The notes: generated from the sequence alone by a model not told the origin. 64,000 bases of DNA from Clostridium_AD sp050717515 (GCF_050717515.1 NZ_JBOITL010000028.1:1-64000), one strand, 5' to 3'. Counted from the first letter of the stretch, positions 18,373 to 27,945 are shown. Translations and numbers: made by a program.

Positions 18373-20057
18373 TCCTTCCCTTTATAATCTACATGTAACA
18401 GTTTGTGAACCTTACCTTTTAGAAGTCCCTGGTACAATGACATCATTACCGGATTTTCCTCTGAACGTTTTATGCTACTCATTCTGTCTGCTTCATATAG
18501 TCCAGCACCACGTTTTAACTTGCCCTCAGCCTTTGAAAATGGTTGTCCTGCACCACAAATACATCCACCTGGACATGCCATAACCTCAATGAAATCATAA
18601 TGAGCCACTCCTGCCTCTATTCTTTTTATAAGCTCATCAGCATTTTTAAGTCCACTTACTACTGCAATATTTATTACGCGATTATCCACAGTAATACTAG
18701 TTTCTTTAACTCCCTCCATGCCACGTACGCCATTAAAAGCAAGGGCACGTAATGTGGAAGTAGATTTATCATCTAGAACTCTACGTATAACAGCCTCAGT
18801 AACACCACCTGTTACTCCAAATATAACGCCAGCTCCACTGCTAACACCAAATGGCATATCAACTGCCTCAGGCTCTACCTCTGAGAATACAATTCCTGAT
18901 TCTTTTATCATTTGGATAAGCTCTTGTGTAGTTATTACATAATCTACACTGGGAACACCATCTTCTGTAAACTCATCTCTTTTTGCTTCAGATTTTTTTG
19001 CTGTACAAGGCATAATTGCCACAGACACTATCCTTTTATTAGAATGTTTGTAGTGTTCCTTGAGTACTGAAGAAAACATTTGCATAGGTGAACGACAAGT
19101 AGATACATTTTTCATTAAACTTGGATAGGTATTTTCTACATAGCTTACCCAAGCAGGGCAACAAGATGTAAATAGTGGTAATTTCTCATTTTTTTCAAGT
19201 CTTGAAAGAAACTCTGTAGTTTCCTCCAGCACTGTAAGATCTGCTCCTGTAGAAGTATCAAATACTTCATCAAATCCCATTTTTCTAAGAGAGCTTACTA
19301 TTTTGCCCATTACATTTTCGCCATCTTTTTGTCCCAGTTCCTGGCTAATTCCCACTCTTACTGCAGGGGCAATCTGAACTACAACCTTTGTATCCTTATC
19401 ACTAATGTCTTCCCAAAGTCTCGCTGTATCATTTTTCACCACAATAGCCCCTGTAGGACATACCGCCGCACACTGACCGCACCCAACACAATTAGAATCT
19501 GCTATAGGCTCATCAAAGGCAGTAGTTACAGTCATTTTTGAACCTCTTTTAACAAAATCAATAGCTCCAATATTTTGTACTTCTTCACATACTCTTACAC
19601 AATCACCGCATAAGATACACTTGCTTTTATCTCGTACGATACATACAGATGAATTGTCTATTTGTCTTTCTTCTGAAGTATTACTAAATCTTACTTGCTT
19701 AATTCCAAAGCGTTGCGCTAAATCCTGGAGCTTACAATGACCATTTTTTTCACAGGTGGTGCAATCTCTACAGTGATTTGAAAGTAATAGTTCAAGATTC
19801 ATTTTTCTATATTTTCTAAGTCTCGGAGTATTGGTATGTATTTCCATGCCCGCTCTTGGAGGAGTTGAGCATGCTGCATCCATATCTCCCCATTTATTTT
19901 CTACCATACACATACGGCAAGCACCATAAACTGAAAGCTCAGAATAATAACAAAAAGTAGGTAAATCTATACCAGCTTTTCTAACTAATTCAAGAATATT
20001 TTTCTCTCCATTTATCTCTACAGGTATATCATCTATAATCATAAACTCTCCATTCAT
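18369..20057 (-). CDS. hydA: [FeFe]-hydrogenase catalytic subunit HydA
   Basis: A 562-residue H-cluster hydrogenase. In order: N-terminal [2Fe-2S] domain (CYYSELSVYGACRMC), His-Cys3 [4Fe-4S] site (HCRDCTTC), two [4Fe-4S] clusters (CILCGDCVRVC, CVGCGQCAAVC), then H-cluster motifs TSCCPAW, MPCTAKKSE and EVMACPGGCICGAGQP. The last is a one-residue variant (GAGQP) of the usual GGGQP. It exchanges electrons with HydB; in this family the complex couples H2 to NAD(H) and often ferredoxin by bifurcation. AAAGGAGG lies nine bases before the ATG. Confidence 0.95.
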   Translation of the reverse strand: MNGEFMIIDDIPVEINGEKNILELVRKAGIDLPTFCYYSELSVYGACRMCMVENKWGDMDAACSTPPRAGMEIHTNTPRLRKYRKMNLELLLSNHCRDCTTCEKNGHCKLQDLAQRFGIKQVRFSNTSEERQIDNSSVCIVRDKSKCILCGDCVRVCEEVQNIGAIDFVKRGSKMTVTTAFDEPIADSNCVGCGQCAAVCPTGAIVVKNDTARLWEDISDKDTKVVVQIAPAVRVGISQELGQKDGENVMGKIVSSLRKMGFDEVFDTSTGADLTVLEETTEFLSRLEKNEKLPLFTSCCPAWVSYVENTYPSLMKNVSTCRSPMQMFSSVLKEHYKHSNKRIVSVAIMPCTAKKSEAKRDEFTEDGVPSVDYVITTQELIQMIKESGIVFSEVEPEAVDMPFGVSSGAGVIFGVTGGVTEAVIRRVLDDKSTSTLRALAFNGVRGMEGVKETSITVDNRVINIAVVSGLKNADELIKRIEAGVAHYDFIEVMACPGGCICGAGQPFSKAEGKLKRGAGLYEADRMSSIKRSEENPVMMSLYQGLLKGKVHKLLHVDYKGKE

Positions 20058-20061
20058 TGTC

Positions 20062-21936
20062 TTAATCCTCCTTTATAGCTTTAAATGAACAGGCTTCAAT
20101 ACAAGCACCACACTTAATGCACTTATTTTGATCAATTGTAAACGACTGCTTAATTTTGCCTGATATTGCGTTAACCGGACAAATTCTCGCGCACTTTGAG
20201 CATCCTTTGCAAAGTTCCTCTTGAATAAATATCGTCTTAAGCTTTACACAGGTTTTAGATGGACATTTCTTCTGAAGTATATGAGTTTCATACTCATCAC
20301 GAAAATTCTTAATAGTACTAACCACCGGGAATGCCGCTGTCTTTCCAAGACCACATAGTGCTGTTGAGGATATAGTATCTGCAAGCTCTAGTAACATATC
20401 TATATCAGAAATCACACCCTTGCCAGCAACTATTCTTTCAAGAATTTCAAGCATTCTCTTAGTGCCTTCGCGACAAGGAACGCATTTACCACAGGATTCA
20501 TTTTGTGTAAAGTTCATAAAGAATCTTGCAACTTCAACCATGCAAGTATTTTCATCCATAACCACAAGGCCACCTGATCCTATCATAGCTCCTGCTTTTT
20601 TAAGAGAATCAAAATCTAGTGGCAAATCAAGATCTTTCTTTGTTAAACATCCACCAGAAGGACCTCCAATTTGTACAGCCTTAAACTCTGTGCCGCCCCT
20701 CATTCCTCCACCTATATCAAATATTACTTCTCTTAGAGTTGTACCCATTGGCACTTCAATAAGTCCTGTATTTTCAATGTTTCCCGTTATAGCAAAAGCC
20801 TTTGTTCCTGGACTTTTTTCTGTTCCGATAGTTTTATACCATGCTGCACCTTTGGCAATAATTGGAGGTACATTAGCAAAGGTTTCAACATTATTAAGTA
20901 CTGTTGGTTTACCAAAAAGCCCTTGCTCCACGGTTCTTGGAGGTTTCACCCTTGGCATTCCTCTTTTCCCTTCAATTGAAGCTGTAAGGGCACTACCTTC
21001 ACCACATACAAATGCGCCTGCTCCCCTGTTAATTTTAATATCAAAACTAAAGTTTGTCCCAAGGATGTTGTCACCTAAAAGTCCGTAGCTTCTTGCCTGA
21101 CTTATAGCATTCTTAAGTCTACTTACTGCAAGAGGATACTCTGCACGAACATAAATGTATCCTTCTTGTGCACCACAAGCAACCGCAGCTATCATCATGC
21201 CTTCAAGTACCCTGTGAGGATCTCCCTCCATTATACTTCTGTCCATGAATGCACCTGGGTCTCCTTCATCACCATTACATACAATATATCTGGTTTTTTC
21301 TTCTTGGCGGCTTACCTGAGACCATTTACGACCAGCTGGAAATCCACCGCCGCCACGTCCTCTTAAGCTTGACTCCTCTATCTCTTTAATAACATCATCA
21401 GGAGACATATCAAACAGCACCTTTTCAAGAGCACCATATCCTAAAACACCAAAATACTCTTCTATAGAAGTTGCATCAATATGTCCACAATGTTCTAGCG
21501 CAACTCTAGTTTGCTTTCTATAAAAAGGAATTTCACTTTGTTTTTTATATATTTTTTCATTTTTAGTATATGCAAGCCTCTCAACGCACTCATTGTTAAT
21601 TATAGTTTTTTCTAAAATTTCGGCGCAATCCTCTGGTTTTACTTTTATATACAAATATCCCCAAGGCTCCATTCTTACAAGGGGACCCATTTCACAAAAT
21701 CCATGACAGCCACTTTTTTTAATCCCAACTGTTTCATCATGCGGTTCTTTTTCAAGCCTTATCTCGCAATTTATACCCTTTTCTTTCATTAATCTTACAA
21801 GCTCAGCATAAATTTCTAATGCACCACCTGCAACGCAACCAGTACCTGCACATATAAGAATTTTTTTATTTTGATTTTCAAGACTTTTACTATACACATT
21901 GCTAATATTAATTAAATCATTTCTATTAAGAAGCAT
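20062..21936 (-). CDS. hydB: Hydrogenase NADH/FMN subunit HydB (NuoF-like)
   Basis: A 624-residue NuoF-type protein with an N-terminal thioredoxin-like ferredoxin (CAGTGCVAGG..), the FMN/NADH-binding core (RGRGGGGFPAGRKW), a NuoF [4Fe-4S] site (ESCGKCVPC) and a C-terminal two-cluster ferredoxin (CKGCSKCARIC, CIKCGACIEAC). This is the diaphorase module that passes electrons between NAD(H) and HydA. ATG at 21936 is chosen because AAGGAGG lies nine bases upstream, leaving one base after the hydC stop; the frame is open further upstream but without support. Confidence 0.94.
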   Translation of the reverse strand: MLLNRNDLINISNVYSKSLENQNKKILICAGTGCVAGGALEIYAELVRLMKEKGINCEIRLEKEPHDETVGIKKSGCHGFCEMGPLVRMEPWGYLYIKVKPEDCAEILEKTIINNECVERLAYTKNEKIYKKQSEIPFYRKQTRVALEHCGHIDATSIEEYFGVLGYGALEKVLFDMSPDDVIKEIEESSLRGRGGGGFPAGRKWSQVSRQEEKTRYIVCNGDEGDPGAFMDRSIMEGDPHRVLEGMMIAAVACGAQEGYIYVRAEYPLAVSRLKNAISQARSYGLLGDNILGTNFSFDIKINRGAGAFVCGEGSALTASIEGKRGMPRVKPPRTVEQGLFGKPTVLNNVETFANVPPIIAKGAAWYKTIGTEKSPGTKAFAITGNIENTGLIEVPMGTTLREVIFDIGGGMRGGTEFKAVQIGGPSGGCLTKKDLDLPLDFDSLKKAGAMIGSGGLVVMDENTCMVEVARFFMNFTQNESCGKCVPCREGTKRMLEILERIVAGKGVISDIDMLLELADTISSTALCGLGKTAAFPVVSTIKNFRDEYETHILQKKCPSKTCVKLKTIFIQEELCKGCSKCARICPVNAISGKIKQSFTIDQNKCIKCGACIEACSFKAIKED

Positions 21937-21937
21937 A

Positions 21938-22414
21938 TTATTTCTCCTCCTTAAGAGCATCTAAAATTTCCAATGCTTTTTCTGGTGTCACTGCACCATA
22001 TACCTTCTCATTAACAGTTATAACAGGTGCAAGCCCACAGGCTCCAAGGCAGGAAACCGTTTCCAAAGTAAACATCAAATCATCTGTTGTAATTTTAGTT
22101 TCTGAAAGCTTTAACTCTTTTCTTAGCTTATCTAATATAGGAATAGACTTTCTTACATGGCAAGCTGTACCATCACATACTTTTATTACATACTTACCTT
22201 TAGGTTCTAAAGAAAAGTTGTCATAAAAAGTTGCTACACTATATATTTTGGCTCTGCTAATTCCAAGCTTTTCTGACAAATATGCAAATATTTCCTTAGG
22301 CAAATACCTATATATTTCTTGAGTATCCTGCAATATTGCAATAATATTGCGAGCTTTAAACTCATGGTCCTTTAATATGTTATCCAATTCACTATAATCA
22401 AAGGTTGTATTCAT
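21938..22414 (-). CDS. hydC: Hydrogenase subunit HydC (NuoE-like)
   Basis: A 158-residue NuoE-like [2Fe-2S] protein with CDGTACHVRKS and CLGACGLAPV supplying the four cysteines and a helical N-terminus. It is the first gene of hydC-hydB-hydA-ferredoxin. The cluster order and tight spacing indicate a single operon for a soluble NAD-linked, probably electron-bifurcating, hydrogenase. A GGGGGA ribosome binding site precedes the ATG; a TATAAT-like element around 22468-22473 on the minus strand may be its -10 box. Confidence 0.93.
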   Translation of the reverse strand: MNTTFDYSELDNILKDHEFKARNIIAILQDTQEIYRYLPKEIFAYLSEKLGISRAKIYSVATFYDNFSLEPKGKYVIKVCDGTACHVRKSIPILDKLRKELKLSETKITTDDLMFTLETVSCLGACGLAPVITVNEKVYGAVTPEKALEILDALKEEK

Positions 22415-22538
22415 TATAATTCCCCCTGTAAATATTGTTAATTTATTATCATATTTATATATTATAGTAATCTTTGGAATATTGCAATAATAAAATTCAT
22501 CATTCTACAATTTTTGAATAAAAACTTGTAAAAATTAA

Positions 22539-22598
22539 TGCCACCCACGTGGCAAGTGGCATAAAAAGATCCAGCAGAATACATTCTACTGGATCTTT
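22539..22598. terminator. Small hairpin plus terminator of the SPFH gene
   Basis: The terminator is AAAGATCCAGCAGAAT-ac-ATTCTACTGGATCTTT at 22565-22598, a long near-perfect stem of the shared CCAGYAGAAT family. Next to it, ATGCCAC...GTGGCAT (22539-22563) is one of several small GC-rich hairpins in the window. Both lie between hydC and the SPFH gene. Confidence 0.75.
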
Positions 22599-22613
22599 AC
22601 TTTAAAATCACTG

Positions 22614-24845
22614 TTAATTACTTTCTGGTTTTATTACCTCTTTAACAATTATATTTTCTATAGGTTTTGATACTATTGAATTTTTTTCACTTGCCATATT
22701 TGCCAGCACCATACTCATTATTCCTTCCATTGCATTAGGTGTTTTTCCATCAGTACCACCCATTATTACAGTTTGTGGTACAAGTGGAGACTTGCTTATC
22801 TTTAACGCATCTGCAAATGCTATCATAACACTTTGTTGCACTTGTAACTCTGGGCCACCGTATGCCTCAACTAAAGCTCTTGCTGCTGTTCCCTTCGCAA
22901 TACCTACCTTTGTTTCTTGCTCAGCAGTAGCATCTGCAACCACTTTAATATTTAGTGCTGTTGCGTTACCTACTTTTTCAAGCTTGAATGCCTCTGCAGT
23001 TGCTTGTAATTCTACTTGCTTTGCATTAGCAGTCGCTGTTAATTCAATAGTTTTCGCTTGTGCTGCAGCTTGTGCTTCTCTAGTATATCTTTCAGCATCT
23101 GCTTCTTGTGTTCTCTTATATTTGTCTGCTTCAGCAAGTTTCTGCATTTTTAATGCTAACTGTTCGGCTGACCTTAATTCCGATTTACCTTTATTATCAG
23201 CTACCTCTATATCAATACTTGATTGTGTAAGGGCTGATTGCGCCATGGATTTTGCTTGGGCCTCATTTAATTCTCTTTGCTTTTCAGCAGATTTTTGTTT
23301 AGCTTCATTAGTCTTAATTTCTTCCATAGCCACTTGTCTATCTCTTAATTGTGCAAGAATTTTTTCAATTCTTGTATCACTAGCAGAAGCTGCCGGTGTT
23401 CCAATTAATACTTCTTGAAGTTCTAAATCATATAATTTAAATTTTGTTTTCATTTCATCTGATGCTTCTTGTTGAATTTGGCTTCTATCTTGAACGAGTT
23501 CTATAAGAGTTTTCGTTTGCCCAATATTCTTAAAGTATCCAGCTACCATTGGGTCAAGAGATTGTTCAACAAGCATTTTAATATCCCCAAACCTTTGTAT
23601 AACTGATGAAGCTTTTCTATAATCAATATTAAATACTACTGTAAGTGGTAGATTAGGCTCAAAAGCATCCTTAGTTATTAAACTAATCTCTTTTAAATTG
23701 TCATCTAACCTGTGTACTCCAGTTTGACCACTAATCCATTTTAATATTACATTAGTAGTAGGCACTGGCACAACCTTACCAGCATAAGTATTAAATGCAT
23801 ACTTTCCTGGCATCATAGAATCTCTCCAAATACCCTTTTTACCTTGTTCTACAAGTTCTCCATGAGAGTAGCCGGTACCTGAAACATCCTCACCTTTATC
23901 ACCAAAATAACTTACTACAACTCCTACATATCCAATATCTATTATGCTTTTAGGTACTATATCTACACTTGCAAACATTCTATTAATGAAGTAAACTCCA
24001 TCAGTAAGCACTTGCATCTGCTTACCTTTTCTACCATCTGCCGCTAAAAATTTCTCAGGTTCTTGGAAGTTATTGTGATAGAACTCATTATTTACGCCAT
24101 CACCAACAATAGGTGCTATAATTGCTCCATTGTCTGGTGTAGGACCCTCATTAATAGTTACAATACCTATAGTATCGCGACTAGCTGAATTGTTACCTGA
24201 TTTATTATAAGTAACTGGCATATCACTACCATCATTCTGCTGGGTAATTTGCTCAGAAGTTTTTGAACTTGATATAAGTACTGGGCTAAATCCAGCTACT
24301 CTAACTAAGTCACTTCGCATACTTTCTATTTGCGCTGTCTCATCCTTTGAAGTAAATATTGAATGTACCCTGTCTTTGGTTATTATAATAAATTGTGCTA
24401 AGTTAAATGCATAAGTCCCCTCACGAAGAATCTGTCTTTGTGGTCCTTTTTGTCCACCATTATTTAAAAATGATACAACATCTTGGAATGATTTACATTC
24501 TGGTATGACTTTACCTAGTGTTTGGCCATCTCCTAAACTTTCACCTGACCTTGAAAATACATAAGCTATTTGACCTTGTGGTATAGTTACCAGCCTTACC
24601 TTCTTAATCTTGTACTTAAAAGGCGTTTTGAAGTGAACGCCAGCCCTTAGTACTTCTGGTTGATAACCTGCTTCTCCTTTAAGTGCCATTAACCCGTCTG
24701 AAGGCACTGAACCACTCATACTCCACCACTTCTCCACAACACCTACTTCATCTGTTCCTATGCTTGTAAATCCTATGCCATAAGCAATTAAAAATAATGC
24801 TACTAGCACTATCCCTGGTATAATTAAAAATGTGTACGACTCCAT
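22614..24845 (-). CDS. SPFH/band-7 (flotillin-like) membrane protein
   Basis: About 743 residues. An N-terminal transmembrane helix (FLIIPGIVLVALFLIAYGIG) is followed by an SPFH domain that is interrupted by a roughly 200-residue insertion containing a low-complexity Ser/Asn stretch, then a long Ala/Glu-rich coiled coil (about 490-640) and a conserved tail. Flotillin-type proteins form oligomers on the membrane and organise membrane domains. ATG at 24845 is preferred (AAGGGGGAAATT just upstream) over the frame's first start at 24896. Single gene with its own terminator; partner unknown. Confidence 0.82.
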   Translation of the reverse strand: MESYTFLIIPGIVLVALFLIAYGIGFTSIGTDEVGVVEKWWSMSGSVPSDGLMALKGEAGYQPEVLRAGVHFKTPFKYKIKKVRLVTIPQGQIAYVFSRSGESLGDGQTLGKVIPECKSFQDVVSFLNNGGQKGPQRQILREGTYAFNLAQFIIITKDRVHSIFTSKDETAQIESMRSDLVRVAGFSPVLISSSKTSEQITQQNDGSDMPVTYNKSGNNSASRDTIGIVTINEGPTPDNGAIIAPIVGDGVNNEFYHNNFQEPEKFLAADGRKGKQMQVLTDGVYFINRMFASVDIVPKSIIDIGYVGVVVSYFGDKGEDVSGTGYSHGELVEQGKKGIWRDSMMPGKYAFNTYAGKVVPVPTTNVILKWISGQTGVHRLDDNLKEISLITKDAFEPNLPLTVVFNIDYRKASSVIQRFGDIKMLVEQSLDPMVAGYFKNIGQTKTLIELVQDRSQIQQEASDEMKTKFKLYDLELQEVLIGTPAASASDTRIEKILAQLRDRQVAMEEIKTNEAKQKSAEKQRELNEAQAKSMAQSALTQSSIDIEVADNKGKSELRSAEQLALKMQKLAEADKYKRTQEADAERYTREAQAAAQAKTIELTATANAKQVELQATAEAFKLEKVGNATALNIKVVADATAEQETKVGIAKGTAARALVEAYGGPELQVQQSVMIAFADALKISKSPLVPQTVIMGGTDGKTPNAMEGIMSMVLANMASEKNSIVSKPIENIIVKEVIKPESN

Positions 24846-25023
24846 AATTTCCCCCTTTTTATTACAATTTTTGTTTCGTTTTATAAATACTGCCATAAAT
24901 TAATTATATCACAAATATTACACTACTAGAACTTATAGTTGTATGTTTTTTAAAATTACCTACTGAAAATATTAATATATAATTGCATTTATGTTAACTC
25001 TTTAGCATCAGTGTATAAAAAAA

Positions 25024-25049
25024 ACATCAAGATCTTAAGATCTTGATGT
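25024..25049. terminator. Perfect palindromic terminator
   Basis: Thirteen-base perfect inverted repeat (ACATCAAGATCTT and its complement, no loop), with an A-run on the left acting as U-tract for the minus-strand antiporter gene ending at 25069. Confidence 0.8.
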
Positions 25050-25068
25050 CTTTTATAAAATCATATTT

Positions 25069-26250
25069 TTAATTATGCGGAACTATGATTTCACCAGCTT
25101 TTTCTAGTGCAATCTTTGCCACAACAGGTCCTATTATTGAATATATAAATGTAGAACATAATATAATAACACGAAGCTGCGCTGCGTACTCCGGTATAAT
25201 ATTTCCTGCAACTACAATTAATCCTAATGCAACCCCTGCTTGAGGCATAAGTGTAGGCCCCAGATACTTACATATTTTTTCATCTTGTTTAGCAATTTTA
25301 CCACCAATCCAAGCGCCACTTATTTTCCCGATAACACGCGTAACAACATATAAAAGCCCAATAACTCCAATTCCACTTAGAGCCGTGATTTCAAAACCCG
25401 CTCCTGAAATAACGAAGAATATCATGAAAATAGGTGGAGAAAATGAGTCTGTAATTTTGACAATGCTATCAATATCTGAATAAATATTTACAAACACACC
25501 ACCAAGGGCCATACAAGCTAGCAGTGGCGAGCCATTAAATAATTCAGCTAACCAATAAGTAATTAAGATAAATGAAATAATAATGCACAGTCTATTTGAT
25601 GATTGTTTAAACCATCTAAATATTAACTTCATAAAAATACTTGATACGGCACCCAAAATAAAGGATATTATTACTCCATATATAGGAGTTAATATTGATA
25701 AAACAATATTAGTGCTAAGGCTAGAGGACATTGCTTTTACTATAGTAGTTGCAAATCCAAATCCTATAAGAGCAACTGCATCATCAATGGCCACAACGCT
25801 CATAACCATTGATGTTAAAGGCCCTTTAGCTCTATACTGATTTATAACCATTATAGTTTGAGCGGGAGCAGTAGCCGCTGCGATTGCACCTAATAGTATT
25901 GAGAGCTTTATATTAAAACCAAAAATAATTAAAACCACGGTTACGCATATAATTGCTCCAAAAGACTCTGCCATAGCTATTATGACAGGTGCAATCCCAA
26001 CCTTTTTAAAATATGTTAAATTAAATTCACTTCCGATTGAAAATGCAATAAACCCCAGTGCTATATTAGATATAACAGAAAATCCATTAACCATGTTAAC
26101 AGGAATAAAATTTAAAAAAGATGGTCCTAATAAAAGACCAGCAATTAGATACCCTGTAACATTGGGCAGTTTAACATATTCAGCAAGTCTACCAAAAATT
26201 ATTCCAGCAAAAAGTATTACTGCAACTTCAATAATTATTTTACTTTCCAA
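25069..26250 (-). CDS. CPA2-type cation/proton antiporter
   Basis: About 393 residues, 11-13 hydrophobic segments, with Na+/H+ exchanger signatures (LPNVTGYLIAGLLLGP at the N-terminus, AIDDAVALIGFG mid-protein). It lacks the C-terminal nucleotide-binding TrkA-N domain of Kef proteins. The start is uncertain: TTG at 26250 lies inside the end of the preceding gene with AAAGGGG upstream; TTG at 26277 would add nine residues but has no binding site. Translational coupling with the PII-like gene suggests regulation of transport by that protein. Confidence 0.85.
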   Translation of the reverse strand: MESKIIIEVAVILFAGIIFGRLAEYVKLPNVTGYLIAGLLLGPSFLNFIPVNMVNGFSVISNIALGFIAFSIGSEFNLTYFKKVGIAPVIIAMAESFGAIICVTVVLIIFGFNIKLSILLGAIAAATAPAQTIMVINQYRAKGPLTSMVMSVVAIDDAVALIGFGFATTIVKAMSSSLSTNIVLSILTPIYGVIISFILGAVSSIFMKLIFRWFKQSSNRLCIIISFILITYWLAELFNGSPLLACMALGGVFVNIYSDIDSIVKITDSFSPPIFMIFFVISGAGFEITALSGIGVIGLLYVVTRVIGKISGAWIGGKIAKQDEKICKYLGPTLMPQAGVALGLIVVAGNIIPEYAAQLRVIILCSTFIYSIIGPVVAKIALEKAGEIIVPHN

Positions 26251-26593
26251 TTTTTCTAATCCCCTTTGTAAAATCAATTGGTACGCTAAAAACTACACCA
26301 GTATCTTTAAGTGAAAGATCACCTACAACAGACTCAATAGCGTTAACAGCTTCTTCAAGTTGCCATTCATGAATAACAGTAAATATCAGTTTGCTTTTTT
26401 CTCTTTCAGGATTTAAAAATGATCTAAGAGATCCTAAAAATGCAATTTCACCTTCATCATGTTCATGACTTAACAATCTAGCCATACCCATACTATCCAC
26501 AACAGTGGCACCACTGATATTTCTACGTGTAAATTCAGTTAAAACATCATCTAATTTTTCTGGTCTATTTAAAATAAAAAATAATAGTTTCAT
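26240..26593 (-). CDS. PII-like small signalling protein coupled to antiporter
   Basis: A 117-residue protein with the ferredoxin-like PII/CutA pattern (MKLLFFILNRPEKLDDVLTEF, later VVGDLSLKDTGVVFSVPID). Transporter-linked PII-like proteins sense small ligands (nucleotides, bicarbonate) and bind the partner transporter. Its 3' end overlaps the antiporter start. The classic PII T-loop tyrosine context is absent. AGGAGG lies just before the ATG. Confidence 0.78.
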   Translation of the reverse strand: MKLLFFILNRPEKLDDVLTEFTRRNISGATVVDSMGMARLLSHEHDEGEIAFLGSLRSFLNPEREKSKLIFTVIHEWQLEEAVNAIESVVGDLSLKDTGVVFSVPIDFTKGIRKIGK

Positions 26594-26664
26594 ATTTCCT
26601 CCTTGATTTTTTATTTGACATGCGGCTTATGCTGCAGCTACTTTTAAGCTATTCAAATGCAAAA

Positions 26665-26700
26665 AAAATAGACACTTTAACTAATTAAAACGTCTATTTT
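26665..26700 (-). terminator. Terminator of tRNA-Lys
   Basis: AAAATAGAC...GTCTATTTT with an A-run on the left, i.e. a U-tract just downstream of the minus-strand tRNA gene. Confidence 0.8.
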
Positions 26701-26706
26701 GTATGT

Positions 26707-26784
26707 TGGTGCTACATCAGGGATTCGAACCCTGGGCACCCTGATTAAGAGTCAGGTACTCTAGCCAACTGAGCTAATGAAGCA
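26707..26784 (-). tRNA. tRNA-Lys(CTT)
   Basis: Cloverleaf on the minus strand: TGCTTCA/TGTAGCA acceptor stem with one mismatch, anticodon arm CCTGA-CTCTTAA-TCAGG (anticodon CTT), T-arm with GGTTCGAATCC, encoded CCA. Followed by a terminator, so it is a stand-alone transcript. Confidence 0.95.
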
Positions 26785-26920
26785 CATTACCGAATGACCT
26801 TAGTATATACCACTTTTATGTATTTGTAAATACTTATATAAAATACTAATAGCTAACTAGTTATCTATTAGTTTTATATTATTGGATTTTCTATAAAAAT
26901 ATCTATTGGTTTCCATCAAT

Positions 26921-26960
26921 AATAAATCCAACAAAATTATTTAATTCTGCTGGATTTATT
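26921..26960. terminator. Terminator of the nitroreductase gene
   Basis: AATAAATCCAACAAAATT pairs with AATTCTGCTGGATTTATT with two A-C mismatches, directly after the nitroreductase stop. Another member of the CCAGYAGAAT terminator family, with a decayed left arm. Confidence 0.7.
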
Positions 26961-26961
26961 A

Positions 26962-27522
26962 TTATTTTATATAATTTACTGTATTTTCTTTCCTTTTTGG
27001 TGCATTAGTTACCTGAATTTTTTTATATCCAAGGCACAATGCATGTATTTGTCTAAAACCTTCTGGTATTTCGAGTTCCTTAACCCATTCTGCGCCTTCT
27101 TCACTATTTAATAAATGTGCAATAAGGCCAACCCAACAACCACCAATTTCTAAGGATTCTGCTGCTATAAGCATGTTTTCTACTGCTGCCGCGCAATCAA
27201 CTGAAGCCGACCCATTATTTTTATCTCCAGATACCAATACAACTGTTGGCGCATTGTAAAACACATGGAATTTTTCATTATCAGCAAACCTTCTAATATA
27301 TTCATTATCTGATTTACTTGCAATCTCTTTAAAAGCATCACTTAATCTATCTATAATATCTTTTCTTTGTATTACTGTAAAATGCCAAGGTTGATTATTT
27401 GTAGCACTTGGTGAATAAATACCTGCATCTATTATATCTTGCACATCTGTATCGTTAAGCTGTTCTGGCAAAAAAGCCCTAGTACTCCTTCTAGTCCTTA
27501 TATTTTTTAAAGTTTCATTCAT
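26962..27522 (-). CDS. Nitroreductase-family flavoprotein
   Basis: A 186-residue FMN-dependent nitroreductase fold: RTRRSTRAFLPEQL at the N-terminus (FMN phosphate contacts), SPSATNNQPWHFTVI near 40, and GGCWVGLIAHLL near 125. These dimeric enzymes reduce nitroaromatics, quinones or act as dehalogenase-like reductases using NAD(P)H; substrate not predictable. It has a GGAGG ribosome binding site and is monocistronic. Confidence 0.9.
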   Translation of the reverse strand: MNETLKNIRTRRSTRAFLPEQLNDTDVQDIIDAGIYSPSATNNQPWHFTVIQRKDIIDRLSDAFKEIASKSDNEYIRRFADNEKFHVFYNAPTVVLVSGDKNNGSASVDCAAAVENMLIAAESLEIGGCWVGLIAHLLNSEEGAEWVKELEIPEGFRQIHALCLGYKKIQVTNAPKRKENTVNYIK

Positions 27523-27945
27523 ATTAAAATCCTCCGTCCTCGTATTCTTTAATATTTATGATTATACTACTATATTGTTTTAATGTAAGTACGCACTTTT
27601 AAAACTCATAGTCACCAATATAATACCATTCTTCTACTATATATATATATTATCAATAGTAATTGTAACCTATTTATTTAGAAAACTACAGTTAATTATT
27701 TGCAAATATAATGAAGACTTTGTTTTGCTTAAAAATTAAAATATATAATAGAATAGGTATGACTTATGGTGAACTTATAGATACTACTAATATAATAGAT
27801 AAAAAGCGATAAAGAATTTCTACTAATAGCAATGATATACTAAATGATGATGTTTGTGCTTATAAGAAAAACAGATAAAACACTAATATCTCCCCATTAC
27901 CACAAAATATAAGGTATAATAAAAGTTATTAAATTAAAACATAAG
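27523..27945. other. AT-rich intergenic with a possible small gene remnant and promoter
   Basis: Mostly AT-rich. On the plus strand, 27759-27878 reads 17 codons (MTYGELIDTTNIIDKKR), a TAA, then 21 further codons in the same frame to a second stop, which looks like a decayed gene tail, though chance cannot be excluded. TATAAT at 27914-27919 is a likely -10 box for the methylase gene at 28046. Confidence 0.4.

Noticed and set aside
20420..21088. 222-codon frame opposite hydB
   Set aside because: It is an antisense shadow of a conserved hydrogenase subunit, with no start signal.
22792..23418. 208-codon frame opposite the SPFH coiled coil
   Set aside because: Ala/Cys-rich low-complexity translation is the mirror of the Ala/Glu-rich coiled coil.
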